A DNA stretch of 64,000 bases from Altererythrobacter lutimaris (GTDB taxonomy: Bacteria; Pseudomonadota; Alphaproteobacteria; Sphingomonadales; Sphingomonadaceae), in contig NZ_JABWTA010000001.1 of the NCBI RefSeq assembly GCF_013371495.1, forward strand, positions 2,578,693 to 2,642,692. Direction: 5' to 3'. The notes beneath the pieces were generated by a model. The model worked only from the letters and a program-made list of their open reading frames with translations. It had not been told where the DNA came from and did no database searches. The position numbers and the translations under genes are program-made. This document shows positions 44,961 through 52,411 of this stretch, in pieces (the first letter of the stretch is position 1; every line of letters begins with the position of its first letter).

Positions 44961-44993
44961 CGCGTCGGACTGATTCCGGCGCGTCTTTTATTT
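44961..44993 (+). promoter_or_regulatory. terminator-like hairpin in the rpmJ 5' leader (candidate attenuator)
   Basis: CGCGTCGGA, loop CTGAT, TCCGGCGCG forms a nine-pair stem (one G-U pair), followed directly by TCTTTTATTT and, 14 bases later, the rpmJ ATG. No same-strand gene ends within 1.8 kb upstream, so its job is not to terminate one. A TTGACC promoter-like element is at 44915. An attenuator or mRNA-stability element for rpmJ is inferred. Confidence 0.6.
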
Positions 44994-45007
44994 AAAAGAG
45001 CAAAGTC

Positions 45008-45133
45008 ATGAAGATTCGCAACAGCCTCAAATCGCTCAAAGGTCGTCACCGCGATTGCCGCGTTATCCGCCGCCGTGGCCGCACCTATGTGATCAACAAG
45101 ACCAACCGCCGTTTCAAGGCGCGCCAAGGCTAA
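45008..45133 (+). CDS. rpmJ: 50S ribosomal protein L36 (type B)
   Basis: The 41-residue basic protein begins [17 protein letters not shown] and ends [10 protein letters not shown], the alternative (C-minus) L36 form usual in alphaproteobacteria. It binds 23S rRNA in the large subunit. It stands alone as a short transcript between a leader hairpin and a terminator hairpin. Confidence 0.95.
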   Translation: MKIRNSLKSLKGRHRDCRVIRRRGRTYVINKTNRRFKARQG

Positions 45134-45193
45134 TCGCTTTACGTGCGTCGGCCTATGCTGATGCCGATAGCGCGCTAGCAAGCGATAAGGATT

Positions 45194-45236
45194 GGGCCTG
45201 CCACCTGACAAGGTGAGCGGGCCTTTCTTATTTGAG
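45194..45236 (+). terminator. terminator between rpmJ and the HAD gene
   Basis: GGGCCTGCCACCT and AGGTGAGCGGGCC pair as a stem with internal bulges around the loop GACA, followed by TTTCTTATTT, 60 bases after the rpmJ stop. It also lies just upstream of the HAD gene start, so it could act on both. Confidence 0.6.
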
Positions 45237-45246
45237 GAGCAGGCAA

Positions 45247-45864
45247 GTGGCCAGCCAACAGAAAATCAAAGCGGTCGTATTCGATGTCGGGCGCGTAATC
45301 GTACAGTGGCAAATGCGCGCGCTGTTCGAGAAGCTCATTGAGGATGAGGCTGAGCTCGACTGGTTCCTCGAGAACGTTGTGACTGAAGAATGGCATTTCG
45401 AGCATGATGCCGGTCGTCCTCTGGCGGACATGCTGCCAGAGCGCAAAGCGCTGTTTCCCGATTATGCTGACCTGATTGATGCCTACGCGACGCGGTTTCT
45501 CGAGACTGTGCCTGGGCCGGTTCCGGGAACAGCAGACTTGATCGAGCGACTGGCTGAGCGCCGCATTCCGCTTTTTGCGATCACTAACTTTGGAGCTGAG
45601 TTCTGGGACATGTTCCGGCCAACTCAACCGGTGCTGGCGCATTTCGGCGATATCGTCGTGTCAGGGATCGAAAAGCTCGCAAAGCCTGATCCTGCGATCT
45701 TCAAGTTGGCTGCTCAGCGATTCGATTGCGTCCCGCAGGACATGCTTCTCATTGATGACAATGCGGCCAATATCGCAGCGGCGAGCGCGCTCGATTGGCA
45801 TGTCCATCACTTTCATCATGCGGAAGGGCTGGAGCGGGATCTCGCCTCGCGCGGACTGATCTGA
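45247..45864 (+). CDS. HAD superfamily hydrolase
   Basis: The 205-residue protein has the HAD motifs VVFDVGRVIVQWQ (motif I, D-V-G instead of the usual D-x-D, near residue 12), FAITNFGAEFWD (motif II, near 107), the lysine in SGIEKLAKPDPAIF (motif III) and MLLIDDNAANIAAA (motif IV). It looks like the 2-haloacid-dehalogenase-like (type II) subgroup. GTG 45247 has AGGAG at a good distance. The unusual D-V-G motif I lacks the second aspartate of phosphatases, so a dehalogenase-like or non-phosphatase reaction is possible. Confidence 0.82.
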   Translation: MASQQKIKAVVFDVGRVIVQWQMRALFEKLIEDEAELDWFLENVVTEEWHFEHDAGRPLADMLPERKALFPDYADLIDAYATRFLETVPGPVPGTADLIERLAERRIPLFAITNFGAEFWDMFRPTQPVLAHFGDIVVSGIEKLAKPDPAIFKLAAQRFDCVPQDMLLIDDNAANIAAASALDWHVHHFHHAEGLERDLASRGLI

Positions 45865-45871
45865 GCCTCAT

Positions 45872-45912
45872 AAAGAAAACCCCCGGCGTCTCTGGGGGAG
45901 AGCGCCGAGGGG
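45872..45912 (-). terminator. rho-independent terminator of the CC_3452-family gene
   Basis: On the minus strand CCCCTCGGCG pairs with CGCCGGGGG around a loop of about 14 bases and is followed by TTTTCTTT. It lies about 70 bases after that gene's stop. Confidence 0.78.
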
Positions 45913-45914
45913 TA

Positions 45915-45962
45915 TGAGGGCTGTGCCCTCAGTCCACCCGCTGTGGAGAGTATGCCGGGTGG
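45915..45962. repeat. two further inverted repeats beside the terminator
   Basis: TGAGGGC-TGT-GCCCTCA at 45915-45931 is a perfect stem-loop, and CCACCCG (45934-45940) pairs with CGGGTGG (45956-45962). With the terminator they make three stem-loops in about 90 bases between two convergent genes. They may stabilise the 3' end of the mRNA or be a repetitive element. Confidence 0.55.
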
Positions 45963-45980
45963 GGGGAAGTTCTTGTCAGC

Positions 45981-46322
45981 TTACTTGCCGTTGCACTTTG
46001 CCAAGCGCTCTTCAGCGAGCTCTTCGCCTTTAGCTGTGAAGCTGACGATTTCGCCAAATTCACGGTTCAGGCCGCGGCAGATGCGCAGTGGGCGTGATGT
46101 GCCTTTGTTAGCGACACAGGTCGTGCCTTTGCATGACCATGCGACACCGCTTGCGACAGTGCGCGATTCGCTCGCCGGCGCAGCGAGTTCAGCGGTGTAG
46201 TATGCGCCGGAGCTTGCCGCTGCTGGTGCAGGGGCAGTCAGCACACCAAAGGTTACGCCGGTATAAGCGAGAGCGAGAGCCAGTACGCCGAAACGGCCGG
46301 AGCGGGGGATGGAGAGGGTCAT
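45981..46322 (-). CDS. secreted CC_3452 family protein
   Basis: The 113-residue protein has a signal peptide followed by SSGAYYTAELAAP and later GVAWSCKGTTCVANKGTSRPLRICRGL (key: W-x-C-x5-C-x6-S-R-P-x-x-x-C), the pattern of the small exported CC_3452 family found in caulobacters and sphingomonads. GAAAGGA precedes the ATG. Function is not known; the paired cysteines suggest a disulfide. Confidence 0.8.
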   Translation of the reverse strand: MTLSIPRSGRFGVLALALAYTGVTFGVLTAPAPAAASSGAYYTAELAAPASESRTVASGVAWSCKGTTCVANKGTSRPLRICRGLNREFGEIVSFTAKGEELAEERLAKCNGK

Positions 46323-46592
46323 CTTGCGTCCTTTCAAATTCTCAGGCCGTGGAGAGGGACAGTGCAGGCCTGCGTTGCACCGCACTGGTTTCAACCGAAT
46401 AAGTTTCAATTGAATACCAGTTGCGAATCACTACCTAGTCATATAGGTTTTAAGTTGCAACCAAAAACTGGAATTTTTTTCGCTAGGATTGTGATGGCGC
46501 ATTCAGAAGGAAATCAAACGCCGTGTGGAAGCTGAATTTGCACATCAACAAATCCGCGCTAAAAAGGTTTCAAGGAAAGGACTCAATTTATT

Positions 46593-47147
46593 ATGGGCGA
46601 CATTCGGGAACCGCTACGCGAGCTGATTGAATGCGGCTTGCCGCAAGCTTTGGAAGTGATGGGGGAGCGCTGGTCTTTCATGATCCTGCGCGCGAGCTTC
46701 AATGGCCTGCACCACTTTGAAGAGTTTCTCAGCGAACTCGGCATTGCCCGCAATATTCTTTCCAACCGCTTGGCCAAACTGGTCGAGCACGGCATCCTGA
46801 AGCGGGAGCCGTGCGCTGATGATCGTCGCAAGATCGAGTATCGCCTGACGGAAAAGGGCTTTGACTTGCTCCCTGCAATGCTTGCGCTTCGCCAATGGGG
46901 CCAGAAATACGGGGCAGAGTTTTCTGAAGATCCTGTGCTGGTCGATGAAGCCGATCGTCTGCCGATTGGGCCGGTCTCCATTCTCGCACATGATGGCCGT
47001 ATCCTCACGCATCAAGACCTGTGGCTAGTGAAGCGTGAAAACGTAGGAAAGCGCGCAGACGGCACGATCGCAGAGATGGATGAGTGCTGCGGTCTTGAGC
47101 GCGGCGATGTCATCGACTTGCAGTCAGCCCGCAAGGCGGCAAGCTAG
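46593..47147 (+). CDS. HxlR family transcriptional regulator
   Basis: The 184-residue protein has the winged HTH of HxlR: ALEVMGERWSFMILRASFNG near residue 20 (key G-E-R-W-S/T), FLSELGIARNILSNRLAKLVEHG and the wing DRRKIEYRLTEKG. A C-terminal extension of about 70 residues is longer than usual. The upstream 270 bp include the divergent promoter of the secreted protein gene and several GTTTCAA-type and CCTA-N6-TAGG inverted elements that might be operators. Confidence 0.88.
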   Translation: MGDIREPLRELIECGLPQALEVMGERWSFMILRASFNGLHHFEEFLSELGIARNILSNRLAKLVEHGILKREPCADDRRKIEYRLTEKGFDLLPAMLALRQWGQKYGAEFSEDPVLVDEADRLPIGPVSILAHDGRILTHQDLWLVKRENVGKRADGTIAEMDECCGLERGDVIDLQSARKAAS

Positions 47148-47156
47148 TCCGGCATT

Positions 47157-47603
47157 CTAGACGCGGCGGAAGTTCCAGACCGCATTGAGTACGAAGATCG
47201 TCAGTCCCGCGAAGACGGAGACCAGCACGCGCGCGACCAGATAGTTGATCGGCGTGAGCGCCAGCAGCACGGCCATGAGCGCCATGGTGATTCCCAATCC
47301 GATCAGTCCGTTGACCAGGAACAGTGCAAAACCGCTGGCAACTCCCCGCGTCGTGCCGCGGAAAATCCATGCGCGCCCCAGAATGTAGTGCAGGCTGTTG
47401 GCGACGACAAAGCCGATGCCGGAGGCAGGTACTTCATCCATTCCTGCGCGTTCGACCAGCAACCAGAGTACACCCAGACCGATCAAGAATACGCCTGAGC
47501 TGACGACTGTGTTGCGCACCAGCATCCAGCCCACCCGCACCCGCAACAGGCGTGAAAGCAGGCTGCCCTTTGGGAGTTCAGCTTGCGATAAAGGAGCGCT
47601 CAC
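47157..47603 (-). CDS. GtrA family membrane protein
   Basis: The 148-residue protein has four membrane segments and the GtrA pattern: VGWMLVRNTVVSSGVFLIGLG near residue 20, NSLHYILGRAWIF near 65, and LNAVWNFRRV at the C-terminus. GtrA-type proteins are thought to move lipid-linked sugars or teichoic acid precursors. I use GTG 47603, which overlaps the upstream ferritin-like gene stop (GTGA). A longer frame would lie inside that gene. Confidence 0.82.
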   Translation of the reverse strand: MSAPLSQAELPKGSLLSRLLRVRVGWMLVRNTVVSSGVFLIGLGVLWLLVERAGMDEVPASGIGFVVANSLHYILGRAWIFRGTTRGVASGFALFLVNGLIGLGITMALMAVLLALTPINYLVARVLVSVFAGLTIFVLNAVWNFRRV

Positions 47604-48304
47604 GCAGGCGCGGCTCGCGGCGTCACCGGTTTCAAGCGCTCGCTGTAACGATCCGGCGCTTCCTCTCCATCGTCGGCCCAGTCTGTGCGGCGTTTCACAA
47701 AAGGATTGAGGAACAGGATCGGCAGTTTCAGGAACAGCAGTTCGGAATGGATGAAGCCGTCCACCATCCGTTCCCACCATTTGGGATCGCGCTTGGCATT
47801 GGCAGCGAGCCAACCATCATAGGGTGCCCAATGGCTCGGCTCATCGCGGTGGATCACTTCAAAGATCTTCACGAGCGCGGGGTCGGATCGCACGTGGCTG
47901 TTCGCCAGCAGAATCTCGACCTGTTTGAAGCCGCGCTGTTCGGTGAGCGAGATCACCCGGCAAAGCCGCTCGAACAGTTCGTCGCGCGCAATCACCTGGT
48001 CGGTGTCCAGACCATCAATTGACGTGCCGAACATGATCTCGATGAAGCGGTCGATATGGCCGAAGGTCCGGTCGAGATGCATCGGGCGTTTGCCTTGCAG
48101 TTCGAACCAGCGTTTGAACATGACGTAATGCTTGCGCTCATCCGCGCGGTGTTTCTCGATGAGGCCGATCAGCGGATCATCCGGCTCGCAGCGCGCGCGC
48201 ACCGCTTCCAGCACGCGGTCGAGCGCAGTGTACCCGCGATGTTCGTTATAGATGTAGATCGACCCCAACAGGTCAAGATAGCGGCGGCGGTACCAGGCAA
48301 GCAT
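47600..48304 (-). CDS. ferritin-like (diiron) domain protein
   Basis: The 234-residue protein shows two helical pairs with the acidic and histidine ligands of a ferritin-like four-helix bundle: IYNEHRGY near residue 17, HRADERKHYVMF near 52, TEQRGFKQVE near 120 and HRDEPSHWAPY near 148. The E-x6-H/E-x2-H spacing suggests a diiron site. A hydrophobic C-terminal segment is also present. It could oxidise or hydroxylate a lipid or sugar; the reaction is not known. The start at ATG 48304 gives a normal N-terminus, and the gene is coupled to gtrA. Confidence 0.75.
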   Translation of the reverse strand: MLAWYRRRYLDLLGSIYIYNEHRGYTALDRVLEAVRARCEPDDPLIGLIEKHRADERKHYVMFKRWFELQGKRPMHLDRTFGHIDRFIEIMFGTSIDGLDTDQVIARDELFERLCRVISLTEQRGFKQVEILLANSHVRSDPALVKIFEVIHRDEPSHWAPYDGWLAANAKRDPKWWERMVDGFIHSELLFLKLPILFLNPFVKRRTDWADDGEEAPDRYSERLKPVTPRAAPA

Positions 48305-48459
48305 GAGCGACTCCTGCGATAAGCAGCCAGAGTATCGCAAGTGCGACCTTTCACCAAGCTGAGCGGAGCACAGCGCCCTAATGTTGGATACGCATGTTAC
48401 ACAGTCCTGGGAAAGAAAACTTCAGAGGGTCCCCGCGCGGTAAAATGCTGAGAGAGTTG

Positions 48460-48488
48460 GAGAAAACGCGGCGGACATCCGCGCGGAC
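48460..48488 (-). terminator. putative terminator of the LuxR gene
   Basis: On the minus strand CCGCGCGGA, loop TG(T), TCCGCCGCG (one bulge) is followed by TTTTCTCC, about 35 bases after the luxR stop. Confidence 0.65.
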
Positions 48489-48521
48489 TTAGCCTAGCCG
48501 GCGGCGTGTAGGACAGTGCCA

Positions 48522-49232
48522 TCAAATATGGATGAGGCCTAAGCGAAGCGCGCGAATGATCGCGCCAATCTGGTCGAACACTTCTAGCTTCTCATACACC
48601 CGCTTACGGTAGGTCCGCACAGTCTCAGGCGACAAATCCAGAATAGTGCCGATATCCGTGTTGGATTTTCCGCGCGCAACCCAAGTCAGCACTTCAGCTT
48701 CACGCTGCGAGAGCTCCGGCACAGCCCGTTCCTGATCGATCAGATTGCACAGCCGCTGATGCGCGCCTTGAGCGAGCGCGCGAACCAGGCCGATGCGCTC
48801 GGGATCGACGTCATCCAAAGGCTCGCCGAAATCGAATGAAGCGTAGGCCTCACGGCCGCGAGCGCCATAAAGCGGCACACCAAAGCCATGTTGTAGTCCT
48901 GCCTTCTTCATCGCTTGCAAATAGGCTTCCTGTTCCGGCGTATTGGGCTCTGCCTCCATGGCATCCATCCACGTCAGAAAGCCGCCATGCGCGAAGGTTC
49001 GACTAGGGATAGGATCATGCGCGCGAAAGTCAGCTTCCTCGTAAAGAGCAAGCCATTCAGGCGAGAAGCCGTGAGCGTAAACAACGGTACGAATGGAGGT
49101 GGGCTCTTCGAAGATCGGCGAGAAATGATAGCTCATCCTCAAGACCCCATGCGCGAGGCAAATATCGCGTACAAACTCCAGGACCGAAGTCAGGTCCCCG
49201 AGACTGTCAATGGTCGCCATATGCTCGCGCAT
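48522..49232 (-). CDS. LuxR family autoinducer-binding regulator (solo)
   Basis: The 236-residue protein has an N-terminal autoinducer-binding domain with all six usual positions: W and Y in SPEWLALY, D and P in RAHDP, W in FLTWMDAM and G in HGFGVPL. The C-terminal HTH is LSQREAEVLTWVARGKSNTDIG with SPETVRTYRKRVYEKL (core V-x-T-Y-x-K-R-x-Y-x-K-L). ATG 49232 has GGA five bases upstream. No LuxI synthase is in this window, so it is a LuxR solo here, able to sense a self-made or foreign acyl-homoserine lactone. Confidence 0.85.
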   Translation of the reverse strand: MREHMATIDSLGDLTSVLEFVRDICLAHGVLRMSYHFSPIFEEPTSIRTVVYAHGFSPEWLALYEEADFRAHDPIPSRTFAHGGFLTWMDAMEAEPNTPEQEAYLQAMKKAGLQHGFGVPLYGARGREAYASFDFGEPLDDVDPERIGLVRALAQGAHQRLCNLIDQERAVPELSQREAEVLTWVARGKSNTDIGTILDLSPETVRTYRKRVYEKLEVFDQIGAIIRALRLGLIHI

Positions 49233-49441
49233 GAGCGTCCTTATACCAGATGTCCCCCGATCGGGCGACTGTAATAGAGTGAGGCGTTTTGGTAATAAAA
49301 TTACACGCGCTGAGTGGCTCGCCCTTCGGGTCGTACGCTCTAGTTGAGGCGACAATTTCGCTTAGCGCACAAGTCCCGGTGGCGGGTCCCATGCACTAGG
49401 GAATTGTCACCGGGCATCTGGAAACCAAACTGGGTGCGGTC

Positions 49442-49792
49442 ATGTTGAAGCGGTTACGCAAATCGACGGTGAGTGGGCATGCGCGTCGTTTTTCGCGGGG
49501 CAGCGAGCCGCTTCAACTGGCTGCAATGCAAGCGCTCGCAAACATTTTGGTTGTTCTGACTTTTCGGCAGAGCACAGGTGAAGCGACACGGCTGTCAGAC
49601 CTCAGCAGTGTTACTGGCTTGCCGCAGAAAGAAGCGCTGCGGCTGGTGCGCGATCTGCATGATGCGCGTGTTCTTACGATTCGCGCTGATGCCCATGAAG
49701 TGACCGAATCCGAAGTGTGCCTGGATGGTGATGCTTTGCATTGCTTGCGCGATCTCTTGCCGATCAGTGCACGAATAGCATTCGGCGAATAA
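49442..49792 (+). CDS. small winged-helix-like regulatory protein
   Basis: The 116-residue protein is not assigned to a named family. The middle part, LQLAAMQALANILVVLTFRQSTGEATRLSDLSS, then TGLPQKEALRLVRDLHDARVL and IRADAHEVTESEV, looks like an IclR/MarR-type winged helix (helix, helix, wing). It may act as a DNA-binding regulator or fold partner. It lies 12 bp before the convergent comM gene end. No good ribosome-binding site is seen. Confidence 0.6.
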   Translation: MLKRLRKSTVSGHARRFSRGSEPLQLAAMQALANILVVLTFRQSTGEATRLSDLSSVTGLPQKEALRLVRDLHDARVLTIRADAHEVTESEVCLDGDALHCLRDLLPISARIAFGE

Positions 49793-49804
49793 TTCCGGAC
49801 GAGA

Positions 49805-51313
49805 TCAAGCCCGCGGCGCTTGCCTGCGGTAACTCAGCGCTTCCGCGATGTGGATGCGGGTCACGCGTTCCGCGCCTGCCAGATCGGCGATCGTTCGTCC
49901 TACTCGCAGCATCCGTGTGTAGCCGCGCGCGGAGAGCCGCAGCGCGTCGGCTGCCTGCATCAACAGCATTTGACCGGCTTCATCGGGAGCCGCCCATCGC
50001 TCTAGCGCTTCGCCATTAAGTTCTGCATTGCTGCGCGCGCCTGATTTTTCCGACCTTGCCGTCTGGATTGCGCGCGCTTTGGCGACCCTTGCGGCGACTT
50101 CCTCTGATCCTTCGGCAGACGGCGGCAGCGCCATGTCGGCAGCGCTTACCGGATCGACTTCGACATGCAGATCAATTCGATCAAGCATCGGGCCGGAAAC
50201 CTTGCTCTGATAATCTGCCGCGCAGCGCGGCGCCCGGCTGCACGCCAGTGCCGGGTCGCCCAGATGTCCGCAGCGGCACGGGTTCATCGCTGCGATCAGT
50301 TGGACACGGGCAGGGAAAGTCACATGTGCATTGGCCCGTGCGACATCGACGCTGCCGGTCTCGAGCGGCTGCCTCAAGGAATCGAGAACCGGACGCTGAA
50401 ACTCCGGAAGCTCATCGAGAAACAACACGCCGAGATGGGCCAGGCTCACTTCGCCGGGGCGTACCTTCAGGCCTCCGCCAGTCAGCGCTGCCATGCTGGC
50501 GGAGTGATGCGGCGCGCGAAACGGTCGAGCGCGACTGATCCGTCCGCCCTCAAGCGTTCCTGCTACCGAGGCCACCATAGACACTTCCAGTGCTTCAGAC
50601 GGTGTGAGTTCTGGCAGGATACCGGGAAGGCAGCTTGCGAGCAGGCTTTTGCCCGCACCCGGCGGGCCGATCATCAGCATGTTGTGACCGCCGGCTGCTG
50701 CGATCTCCAGCGCGCGCTTTGCGGTTTCCTGCCCTTTGACCTGTTTGAGGTCAGCGGCTGGCGGTGCGGGTTCAACCTTGCCGCGCTTGGGCTCCGGCAA
50801 TCGCTGCGAGCCTTTCAAGTGGTTGAGCAGGCTGATGAGGTCAGGCGAGGCCAGCACAGGGACCTCGCTCGCCCATTTGGCTTCTGCGCCTTGCGCCGCG
50901 GGACAGATCAGGCCGCATTCCTCTTCGCTTGCATGCAAGGCTGCCAGCAATACGCCGGGGGAAGCAACGATCCGGCCATCCAATGCAAGCTCGCCCACGG
51001 CCAGCCAGTCGCCCAATTGCTCGGCATCCGTCGCGCCCATTGCAGCGAGCAAAGCGAGCGCTATCGCAAGATCATAATGCGAGCCTTCCTTCGGCAAATC
51101 GGCAGGCGAGAGGTTGATGGTGATCCGTTTGGGAGGGAGAGCAAGGCCCATGGAGGACAGCGCCGCGCGCACACGTTCCTTGCTCTCGCCAACCGCTTTG
51201 TCAGCCAGGCCGACAATGTTGAATTTGGGCAATCCCGGAGCGACAGAGCACTGCACTTCGACGCTGCGCGCTTCCAGCCCGAGATAGGCCACAGTCCTGA
51301 CCAATGCGACCAT
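49805..51313 (-). CDS. comM: YifB/ComM Mg chelatase-like AAA ATPase
   Basis: The 502-residue protein has the N-terminal ChlI domain (VQCSVAPGLPKFNIVGLAD near residue 20), Walker A GPPGAGKS near 221, Walker B-type VLFLDELPEF near 295 and the C-terminal Mg_chelatase_C region with RGYTRMLRVGRTIADL near 460. ComM is a branch-migration helicase that helps integrate DNA in natural transformation. All ATPase motifs look intact. Its promoter region faces that of rpmH. Confidence 0.92.
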   Translation of the reverse strand: MVALVRTVAYLGLEARSVEVQCSVAPGLPKFNIVGLADKAVGESKERVRAALSSMGLALPPKRITINLSPADLPKEGSHYDLAIALALLAAMGATDAEQLGDWLAVGELALDGRIVASPGVLLAALHASEEECGLICPAAQGAEAKWASEVPVLASPDLISLLNHLKGSQRLPEPKRGKVEPAPPAADLKQVKGQETAKRALEIAAAGGHNMLMIGPPGAGKSLLASCLPGILPELTPSEALEVSMVASVAGTLEGGRISRARPFRAPHHSASMAALTGGGLKVRPGEVSLAHLGVLFLDELPEFQRPVLDSLRQPLETGSVDVARANAHVTFPARVQLIAAMNPCRCGHLGDPALACSRAPRCAADYQSKVSGPMLDRIDLHVEVDPVSAADMALPPSAEGSEEVAARVAKARAIQTARSEKSGARSNAELNGEALERWAAPDEAGQMLLMQAADALRLSARGYTRMLRVGRTIADLAGAERVTRIHIAEALSYRRQAPRA

Positions 51314-51507
51314 GCGGCGAATGGCCCCCCGTGCCTTTAGTCCCAGTCACTTACGTCCTGTTGGGTCGGAGGCTTTTTGTCGAGCAGTGCGCGCCCGATA
51401 ACAGCATTGTAACCGGACTATCGATCTGGCCCCTGCAAGTCGCCATCGGCACTGTACAATTCCTTGACTCAAGCGAGCGCTTCGCTTAACCGCGCGCTCG
51501 ATATGGC

Positions 51508-51538
51508 GGTCGCCTGCTGAAGGGCGGCCCTTTTTATT
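51508..51538 (+). promoter_or_regulatory. terminator-like hairpin in the rpmH leader (candidate attenuator)
   Basis: GGTCGCC, loop of eight bases, GGCGGCC forms a seven-pair stem (one G-U pair) and is followed by CTTTTTATT. It lies between a TTGACT promoter-like -35 element at 51464 and the rpmH ATG at 51590. The only upstream gene, comM, runs the other way, so no transcript needs terminating here. It resembles the rpmJ leader hairpin. Confidence 0.55.
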
Positions 51539-51589
51539 GGTGCGGCGCAGTGAAAACCGGGCCCGCCAGCTAGATTATTCGAGGACGAT

Positions 51590-51724
51590 ATGAAGCGGAC
51601 ATTCCAGCCAAGCAATCTCGTGCGTGCCCGTCGCCACGGTTTCTTTGCTCGCAAGAAGACCCCTGGTGGTCGCAAGGTCCTGCGTGCGCGTCGTGCGCGC
51701 GGTCGCAAGAACCTTTGTGCGTAA
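51590..51724 (+). CDS. rpmH: 50S ribosomal protein L34
   Basis: The 44-residue protein starts [18 protein letters not shown] and continues with the conserved [19 protein letters not shown] pattern of L34. GAGGACG precedes the ATG. Its 3' end overlaps the rnpA frame. It is the first gene of the rpmH-rnpA-yidD-yidC-engB block usual in sphingomonads. Confidence 0.97.
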   Translation: MKRTFQPSNLVRARRHGFFARKKTPGGRKVLRARRARGRKNLCA

Positions 51725-52128
51725 GCACGACTAGAATTGATTCGAAGAAAATCGCGGTGCTCACGCGCCGCACCGATTTTCTTGCTGCGAACCGGGGCCT
51801 GCGCATTGCACGCCCCGGTTTCGTGCTTTTAGCGCAGCCAAACTCAGGCAAAGGCAAGCGTTACGGCATTACGGTCACAAAGAAGATCGGCAATGCGGTG
51901 GTACGCAACCGTATGAAGCGGCGGTTCCGCGAATTGCTGCGCGAAGCATTGCCTGAGCAAGGTCTGCCTGATCACGACCATGTGCTCATTGGCCGCGATG
52001 GCGGGATTGAGCGCGACTTTGCAAAGCTGCGCGAAGAGCTGTCGATGGCACTTGGGCGCGCCCGCGAAGGGAAAGGCGATCCACGCAGGCCGCCTCGCCG
52101 TGGCAACCGCAATAGCAAGCGCAAATGA
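51715..52128 (+). CDS. rnpA: ribonuclease P protein component
   Basis: The 137-residue protein has the family pattern [14 protein letters not shown] near residue 17, [26 protein letters not shown] (key RNR-x-K-R-x-x-R) near 48, and a basic Arg/Lys C-terminus. It is the protein part of RNase P, which trims tRNA precursors. The start is uncertain: the TTG at 51715 overlaps rpmH by ten bases, and a GTG at 51757 would give a more typical length. The stop overlaps the yidD start (ATGA). Confidence 0.9.
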   Translation: MCVSTTRIDSKKIAVLTRRTDFLAANRGLRIARPGFVLLAQPNSGKGKRYGITVTKKIGNAVVRNRMKRRFRELLREALPEQGLPDHDHVLIGRDGGIERDFAKLREELSMALGRAREGKGDPRRPPRRGNRNSKRK

Positions 52129-52334
52129 AGCAGCTTCTCATCCTTATCGCGCGCGGCTGGCAGCTCGGCCCGAGCCGCATTTTGCCCCCGACCTGCCGCT
52201 ATTCCCCCTCCTGCAGCGAATACGCCATTCAGGCTTTGCGAAAATACGGTGCGATCAAGGGTGGATGGATGGCGTTCAAGCGGCTAATGCGGTGCCATCC
52301 TTGGGGCGGGCACGGGCATGATCCGGTGCCATAG
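52125..52334 (+). CDS. yidD: membrane protein insertion efficiency factor YidD
   Basis: The 69-residue protein carries the signature CRYSPSCSEYAIQALRKYGAIKG with conserved cysteines, and RCHPWGGHGHDPVP at its end. It associates with the inner membrane next to YidC and helps insertion. The start overlaps the rnpA stop by four bases. Confidence 0.95.
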   Translation: MKQLLILIARGWQLGPSRILPPTCRYSPSCSEYAIQALRKYGAIKGGWMAFKRLMRCHPWGGHGHDPVP

Positions 52335-52411
52335 GGCGACAATCCGGCCTCTTCACATTGTAACTGTAGTATCTACATAACACAGTATTCGGGTAATCTC
52401 AGGACACAATC

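Noticed and set aside
51757..51759. Definite rnpA start at the internal GTG
   Set aside because: It gives a more typical length, but no ribosome-binding site is visible and the longer TTG frame is equally likely, so the start is left open.
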